Shown here one piece after another: positions 56,894 to 64,000 of a DNA stretch of 64,000 nucleotides. The position numbers were made by a program, and so were the translations under genes. Origin of the DNA: Diprion similis (taxonomy: Eukaryota > Arthropoda > Insecta > Hymenoptera > Diprionidae); contig NC_060118.1 in NCBI RefSeq assembly GCF_021155765.1, forward strand, positions 5,580,001 to 5,644,000, in the 5' to 3' direction. Each line of letters begins with the position of its first letter. Positions within the stretch are counted from its first letter, which is position 1. The notes under the pieces are model-generated. The model was not told the DNA's origin. It saw nothing but the letters and a program-made list of their open reading frames with translations, and searched no databases.

Positions 56894-59800
56894 ATCTACG
56901 TAATAATCTACCCAGATAGAAAATAGACTTGCCAAATTGGCTGTATCCACGAATAGCTTATTGAGTTGACCCTCGGCCACTTGAAATACGAGAAAAACTA
57001 GTTTTTAGTGTACGTCAGCAAGGTAGAAAGATCTCTTTATAATTAAATAATTCAAGCAGTTACAATACAACTTTCCTTCTAGCATAAGCAATTACATAAT
57101 GATAGCTACCTTGTTTTGATGCAGGTCAGCATTTGAAAACAAAGTTTTTTAACATGTGAAAATTCAGTTGTCAAACGGATATCAGAACGAAACAATTTTA
57201 TGGAAAAACACTGTTTGAGAAAAAAAAGTTCACATAAATATATAACCTTCTATAGAAACATTTCGACTCTATTTGTGCACCGGTAAGTTCGAAATGAATA
57301 TCAGATTAGAGCTTACAGAAAATGAATTTTGAAACAAACTGTGTGAATTTGGCAAGAAGTTTTTATGTTTTTTAAGAAACATGTTTGTTCTATAACTAGC
57401 ATATTTTGCTTTTTAGAGAGAAAGAATTTTTACAAATCGAAACAGGCCTCTTACTTTGTGCAAAAAAAGACAATTCGAAAACTTGATATGAAACTGATTT
57501 TTCCATTATAAGTAAGAAAATTGCTTTCTTTTCGTGCAGCTTGCGCTATTTATTCTACATAAAACTATCTATTCATAACTGTGCTCTGTGTAAGACTTGC
57601 TTTCAGTCAAACACTTCGAAGCAGTTAAGAACTCTAATACTATAAAGCTTAAACATTCAGCGATTATAAATATACATACAATAATTAGGTAAGTAAGACA
57701 TAGTGGAGCAGATTAGAATAATTTAAGTATTCAACGATTGGATCAGTGATGATATATCACATTTTATACTGGATGATAATATTATAATTTATTACAAAAA
57801 TGTAGCTGCTATTTAAATCAGAGGGATGTGTACATTTTGCTATATAATATTCAGCAATCACAGTGGAGATAGAAAAATTTTGCCCATGTATGTATCTATT
57901 AGTTGAATATTTTCTGCTGTGCTGTTGATATTAATCCACCGTCTCGATCATCGAAAGTTTGTCTATTTGGGATTATTGTCTTTTCTGCTGGCAATGAATT
58001 CTAAGCAGTGTAATTGCCAAAAACAATACAATCATCTCAAATGTTTTTAAAACTTATTCAGAATAAAGTCAACTTAGATCGGGATTAAAAAAAACGTTGG
58101 GTTAGGCCAAAGAGGATAATTAATTTTTCTAATATTGTTACTCAACTTCATAGAACATTTTGCATTTATAAATATCACTCATCTCATTTCACAGCATAGA
58201 GCCTTTTACGTAATTTCATTAATTGTCAGATTATTGTCATGATATCTAACCATGGAAGATCTTTTTACCATATTTATTGTCTGATAATCAGTAATCACGG
58301 TGACCTTCGTATTAATTTTCGAACATTTTTATTTTTATTTTTTTCAAAATTTTAGTTCAGGTCGTTCAAAGGGACATTTGAAATGAAACAAATCCGTTTT
58401 TACAATTGCTAGTTTAATTTGATAACAATTTTATAACTCTCTTCCTAGAAATCACTACTGCACTACTGGGGTATCTGTTACTTGTTTTCCAAAATAAATT
58501 TGTAAAAAATGTTTCTGGAAAGATTATATCGTTATGTCGTCAGAAAGAACAAGTTTTTGCGTTTGAAATGTACAGGCCGAGCTTCTGTTTTTTCTATTAG
58601 CATTCAAAACATGTCGATTTCAAGATGTAGGAAGTTTTGTATATTTTTCAGCCAATTTTTCCAGTAACAATCACGTCATCTTTAGTATGGTAAGCAGTCT
58701 AGTGAAATACTTAGATCTTTGGGAATTTTATTTTCATACTTCACCCACAGTTTATAGTAAGTACTGTAGGTACCAGTAAATATAATGCAACTTTTATGAC
58801 GTCGATTAGCAGAAAATTGATTCTCTGAAGTTTCAAATCGACTGACTCTTATCATTAATCTAGCTCACTTTACACAGAATACTCTACAGATGAATTAATT
58901 TAAAAGCTTGTGTATACCTGAAAATTTGGCAAACTTCTAACCCAGTAGTTTGAATGGTGCATTACAATTACATCAAGAGGACAAGAGGCTAGAAGTTTAC
59001 GAGAAAACGGTATAACTGGCCCTAAGTCATTAACTCGATTTCACGGCGTAATATATATATATATATAAGTATCCAATAGCCATTTCATAAAACAGCGAAT
59101 AGAATTTAAGCAAAGTAAAAGTAACCCGACAAGTATGATATTCGCCAGTATAGATGTAACATACGTAATTACTTGTATTTATATAATTTCAATAGTACCT
59201 GTATTAATGATAATTATTGTGAAGCTTAATTTATAGAATAAGGAAAGATGACAAAAAATCATTCAGCAGTCATTTTTTGTCCATTAGATAATTTTGAATA
59301 CAACAGATATTCAGTATTCTCGAATTCCATTATTAATTTATGTATCTCATGTATCACGTGTTATATATTTTCTTCATTTACTCTGGTCTTCTACTCTAAT
59401 GTAGTAAAATAAATCATTTTAACCACAAATTGTCAATTAGATACGCGAGTATCTCTTTCAGTGTGAAACCTATATCAAAATGTGCGAATGTTTATTACTT
59501 CTATACATGAAAATCATCGTGAACAGAATAAGAACTTGCTGCAAAATTCATGTCAGTGAATTTACGGTGGCATCAATTGGAGTCAGAAAAATTTGCATAT
59601 TTTGTATAAAAAATTTTATTGTATAAGATAATGGGAGAACAGAAAAAAGGAAAAATTTGGAACCACATTTTGTTAACTCACCATAAAACTAAAATAGAAT
59701 ACTTATAGTTCGTAAAACATGATCTTACATATCAAGGTTCTAAATATTATTCAGTTCAGATAATATGATACACTTAGATTAACGCTTACATGGAATAAGG

Positions 59801-60079
59801 CACGAGTCTTCGGAAATTGAAATTTAAATAAAATATTTCTTCAAAAGTTTTACTAATCAATTACAGGTGTGTTCAATTTCTTCTACTGTATAAAAATCTT
59901 TTTCTATAACTCAATTAAGGCATTGATTGAAGACTCAGTACTAAATATGTTTGAATGATGAATTATCAATACGGTTTTTCTTATGTGTGTATTACTGAAA
60001 ATGACTGTAAATATTTACAAATATCAAATGGTTTCCCAGACGCAGAATGAAGTTTTTGTTTATAAAAAGGAACATATCT
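56894..60079. other. 3' regions of convergent OCRL and importin alpha
   Basis: No coding exon recognised. The 3' UTRs of both genes must end here. AATAAA occurs on the plus strand near 58490 and 59408, and on the minus strand at about 59615-59620; any of these could be poly(A) signals. A short (AT)n lies at about 59049-59066. Confidence 0.45.
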
Positions 60080-63000
60080 TTAAAATTGGAAACCTCCCTG
60101 CGGATTCAGGTCTGTGGCTTGAAATTCTAACTGCCCATTTGTTGTTGTCGGTGCAACACTCGTATCTTCGGCTTCCTGAAAGAAGTGATTTACTTTTTAG
60201 TTACAGATAGATTTTCCATAAATCGGTACTTACTTTTGGATAAATTCAGAAGTCAAATAAGGATTTCTTTTACGACAAGTTTCATGTGATAAAAACTGCA
60301 AGAATTCTAGTGTGAGCTTACTAATGAATTTGCTGCCAAATCGACGCTTTCGAGCCTATGAGTCGTAATTTTGGGGACTTTCGATTTACGGAAAACAACT
60401 TTTCAAACTTCATAAATCAAGATAATTTTTAAATTATATTCTATCGCGACGATATTGATCAGATAATTTCAATAACAAATCTTAAATGAGGAGAATTATT
60501 GTTGACGACTAGCAATAAATGTTTTCTGCGATAAATGAATGGGAAATTATTCAAGAAAAACTGAGATTTGGGGATTAGAGAGAAGACAAGAATTTGAACA
60601 CCTGAAAAAAAAGACATATAAACGTTTCTCACCCCTTCTGAAAAGAATGTATCAATCAGAACCATGGCCTGCTGATAAACTTGTACGTTTTCATGGTGTT
60701 GAAGAGCTTCCAGTTTATCAAGACCCCCAACTTCTTCAATTAAAATGGCGACACGGTCGACTTCACCCATTTTCTGAGCAGCATTGAGAAGGTTTTTCAA
60801 GCCATCCAAAACAACAAGCACAGTCTTCCAATCCTTGGCCTCCAAAAGCGTACAGAAGGGTGTCAAGACTCCAAGCTGTACAAGCAGCGCAAGTTGCTGT
60901 ATTGAGCCCCCTGAAGTCAAGTTTGTTACGGCCCAAGCAGCCTCTTTTTGAGACTTGAAGTCACCCTGATGAAAATAGAAAAGACTTTCAATTCGACATA
61001 AATAAACCTCTATACGTAAAAGCAAACTGGAAAAAATATCAGTCATGAAAAAGTGAGGATAATTCCAACGGTTAAAACTTTTTCCCACAAATTTCTACAT
61101 TTTGCAGTTATCTGTGTCTCGCCACAAGGTAAGAGCACCTCATAAAAATTTGATGAAAACCACCAGCCGTTTGAGGATGCCACTCATCTGGATAACATGA
61201 AAACCTCAGGGAGATTTCATTCGATATGGAAAGATCAGACAAATGTCTGGGATTTCAGTGAGTACTCACATTTTTGCTAAAAAAAAAATGTCGCGTAGTA
61301 TGGTCTTAAATGCGATATTTCAATTTACGAATTATAACAATTTAAAATAGCTGTTTACAATTGTTTCCAACACCTGCTTGGAAAGTTCAATTCAAGAACC
61401 TGTGCAGCATGCATGCAAAGTTTATACTGAGACCGTTCGAAATGATTAAACTTTGGTGCTTTTTATCCAATTCTAATGTTTCAGGGTTCTAGGGTTCATT
61501 TGTTCACCATCGAAATCTTCAAAAAACAGTGAAATTGCTCAGATTCAGATTCTGGCACGTATTAGGGATGGTGTTTCATTCGTGTATCCTCTTACTAGAG
61601 TTTTTTCTATGTTTCTTTTGATTTAAACGTTCTAATTGATCCATCCTTAAGAGCAACTTAAATTCAATATTTCTATTGTATAAATACTAATAGGTGATTG
61701 GCTGACTGTTCCATGTCTAAGTACAATATACAGTCGAGCAAAGCACATCAACACATGCTCTGATTTGGAAGATTAGCAGTTTATCCATACAGCAAAATAA
61801 TCAGCCCTCAGTCAGGTCATTAATTATGGTATAGCTTACAAATTGAAGAACTTGTAAAAGGGGAGGTAGTAGGCCGGCATTGATAACGTGTTGAATTTGA
61901 TCAGAGTTTCCTGCAGTGATGTTGCTAATTGTCCATGCAGCTTCTTTCATGATGTTCATTCGTTTGTGTTGCAACAACATGGCTAAGTGTTGCAATCCTC
62001 CTGCTGCAATTATCGCATCTGTCTGAACATCATTGCCTGTGACAATATTTCCAACTGCTCTGAGCGCAGGAGTAAGCACACTTATTGTAGGGGAGGCTAG
62101 CAGTTCAACCAGCTTTGGGACAACTCCAGATTCAACGACAGCTTCTATCTTGTCGTTTGAGCCATCGGTCATATAAGAAAGGGCCCAACACGCATCAGCT
62201 GTAATACAATGATTGTTGTAAGATAATGGTAAAAATATTTAACCCCTTATCTTCTACTGTTTGGAAAGAGGCACTTGTAAGATTTTGCACAGATGAAATC
62301 TTTTCTCTTCAATATTAGTAATGAATGAAAAAATAAACATAGGACTCATGTTCGTAAAAGGGACATTGTAAGAAGTAATTCAAATAACATACGTGCCAAG
62401 TTTAGAAAAATATGGGTGAAAAAAGTGTATGAGAAAAGCTTTTTAAAGGTAGAGAGCTTGTTCTGAGCGAACCAAATCGTAATCATAATGGCTAAGAGTT
62501 CGGAGATTGCAATTGCAATTGCACCACAGCTAGTGGTTTGTTTTCACTGAATCCTCTTTCTAGATATATTACTAGAAATGTCTCAGCCAACTTTCTAGCA
62601 GTTGCTTGTTATATATTTAATGTTTGTAAAAATGAAAGTAATGTTTTATTTCAGCCCTAGGAAAGCATTAATTCAACGTAAATGGTGTCAATTGAGGTAG
62701 TGAGTGTGACATTTAAAAATCAGCTCACTCAAATAGTGCAACAATGAATGTTGCTATCTCAATGTAATCTCTGATTGTTCAAAAATTCACGAGTGAAACG
62801 CATTTCCCACTCGTTTTAAACAGATGACGTTTTCCCACAACAAAGAATCAAATTGGAACCAGAAAATGGATTTCCTCAATTGTGTTTAAAAATTATAATA
62901 CGCTGACTGAAATTACATGGCAAAATAACTTGTGCCTGGGCACCTCTATTAGTGTTGATTGAAATAAGCAATTGCTCAAGCAAAAAAACATGTATTATAA

Positions 63001-63790
63001 TATATTAGTTTTTGTCAGTAATGAAATTTTTCTCATATCAAATTTTGGTGAGCAGGTATTCATCTGGGAATGGAGATCCTACAATGATGCAGCAGCCTAG
63101 CACAACGATCATTCTGTACCTAGTGTTCATTTATTTACCAAATCAATTCTCCTTTCAAAAGATTTCGGAACTGATTTATAAACTGCAACTGCATCGACTC
63201 AAGTGATTCGTACCTTTCGTGAATTTATTGCAAACAAATCTAATAGAACTTTTACAATTTCACTTACCTAGTATATCGTCATCTGGATAGCTAAGGAGAC
63301 GATTTAAGACTGGCAGACAAGCTTTGATATTTTCGAAGTCTGGTGGTGGATTTTTGTTGCGGCATAAATTCGACAATGTCCAAACAATGTTGCGAACAAA
63401 TGTTACCTGTATAAAAAATTTCACTAGTATTTGACCCAACGGACTTTATCTCAAATGAGTGAAAGGCGCACTAACCTTCGTCAAAATACAAAGCATGAAA
63501 AAATAGAAAAAACCTAGTAAGATATAATACTCACTTGAGTATCAGGCTTCACTAATTCCAGAAGCGATGGGAGAGCTCTGTGAGCTAGAACCAGATCACG
63601 GGCGACATGTCCGTCACCGGCGATATTTCCTAGTGCCCAAACTGCCTGCTCGGCCACATTTAGAGATGGAGATTTGAGCAAGGCAGTTAGACGAGGAATT
63701 GCGCCGTGTTTGATTACTACGTTAGTTTGCTCTGATGTACCTGAAGCCACATTGGTTAAGGCCCAGGCAGCCTCAAATTGAAGAGCCGGA
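60080..63790 (-). CDS. KPNA2: Importin subunit alpha, KPNA2/Pendulin type (3' part, 5' end outside window)
   Basis: Importin alpha binds classical nuclear localisation signals through armadillo repeats and hands cargo to importin beta. Exons visible: 63790-63535, 63406-63268, 62198-61840, 60965-60633 and 60175-60080, giving 393 residues plus stop. The first visible base completes a codon begun in an exon beyond 64000. Armadillo hallmarks are [92 protein letters not shown] and [15 protein letters not shown]: the WxxxN ladders that line the NLS groove. The tail has [17 protein letters not shown] and ends GGFQF. About 130-140 N-terminal residues, including the importin-beta-binding domain, are missing because of the window edge. 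Wording such as [12 protein letters not shown] and VLDGLKNLL places it nearest the alpha-2 (Pendulin/KPNA2) group; paralogue assignment is my judgement. Confidence 0.93.
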
Positions 63791-64000
63791 CTGTAACAAT
63801 ATTTGGTTAGTAAAGATTATTGTATTTTGCTATAAAAAAAAAAAATCCACACATGATCTCCAACAAATTCCAACACATATATATATATATAGATAGTTAA
63901 GTGGGTGAATTATAGTAATTTATACCCAAACAAGGAAAGTATGAATTCCCAAAATTTACCAACTTTTCCAGCTGTATACTCATATTTGAAAACCACTTGA

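Noticed and set aside
60539-60787. Plus-strand open frame of 82 codons
   Set aside because: Antisense shadow of importin alpha coding exon 60633-60965.
63940-64000. Possible additional importin alpha exon at the right edge on the minus strand
   Set aside because: The translation does not match the armadillo region expected upstream, and the donor is weak; the next real exon is probably beyond the window.
1-64000. tRNA, rRNA or CRISPR-type loci
   Set aside because: I looked for tRNA T-arm/B-box words and regularly spaced short repeats and found no convincing case.

Overview
This is nuclear DNA of an animal, almost certainly an arthropod and most likely an insect: AT-rich, with spliced genes whose introns mostly run from tens of bases to about 1.8 kb, and a heavy load of short non-autonomous DNA transposons. 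I cannot name the species. The gene order is not that of a bacterium, plasmid or virus.

Layout. Positions 1-23.5 kb contain no gene I can support. They hold interspersed repeats: a MITE family with an 8-bp target duplication, a TTAACCCTT-ended family, several long foldback (inverted-repeat) elements, microsatellites and one arthropod-type core promoter. Positions 23.5-36.9 kb carry two paralogues of IQUB (IQ motif and ubiquitin-like domain protein, a cilium/flagellum radial-spoke factor), both on the minus strand. The downstream copy (23556-26035) is nearly intronless. The upstream copy (31088-36927) has five exons. Positions 38.8-44.5 kb hold a complete 10-exon NAA35 gene (NatC auxiliary subunit) on the minus strand. 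It is divergent from a complete 18-exon OCRL/INPP5B-type inositol polyphosphate 5-phosphatase on the plus strand (46.7-56.9 kb). The right end (60.1-63.8 kb) carries the 3' five coding exons of a KPNA2/Pendulin-type importin alpha on the minus strand, convergent with OCRL and cut by the window edge. Exon boundaries were read from GT/AG sites and checked by reading phase; all sums close. The genes are functionally unrelated housekeeping or ciliary genes and not a pathway cluster.

The most interesting object is the single intron of the nearly intronless IQUB copy (24119-24927). It is not an ordinary intron. It coincides with a transposon-like repeat (24117-24932) whose terminal inverted repeats, CCCTGGTGAAA.../...TTTCACCAGGG, themselves supply the splice sites CTG|GTGAAA and TTTCACCAG|. 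Two further members lie at 29041-30228 and 35351-35578. The paralogous IQUB copy has uninterrupted coding sequence at this place. This is the signature of an introner: a mobile element that creates a spliceable intron on insertion. Because its ends are inverted repeats, either orientation would give usable splice sites. It appears to have landed in a retrocopy-like gene, since that gene lacks all four introns of its paralogue.
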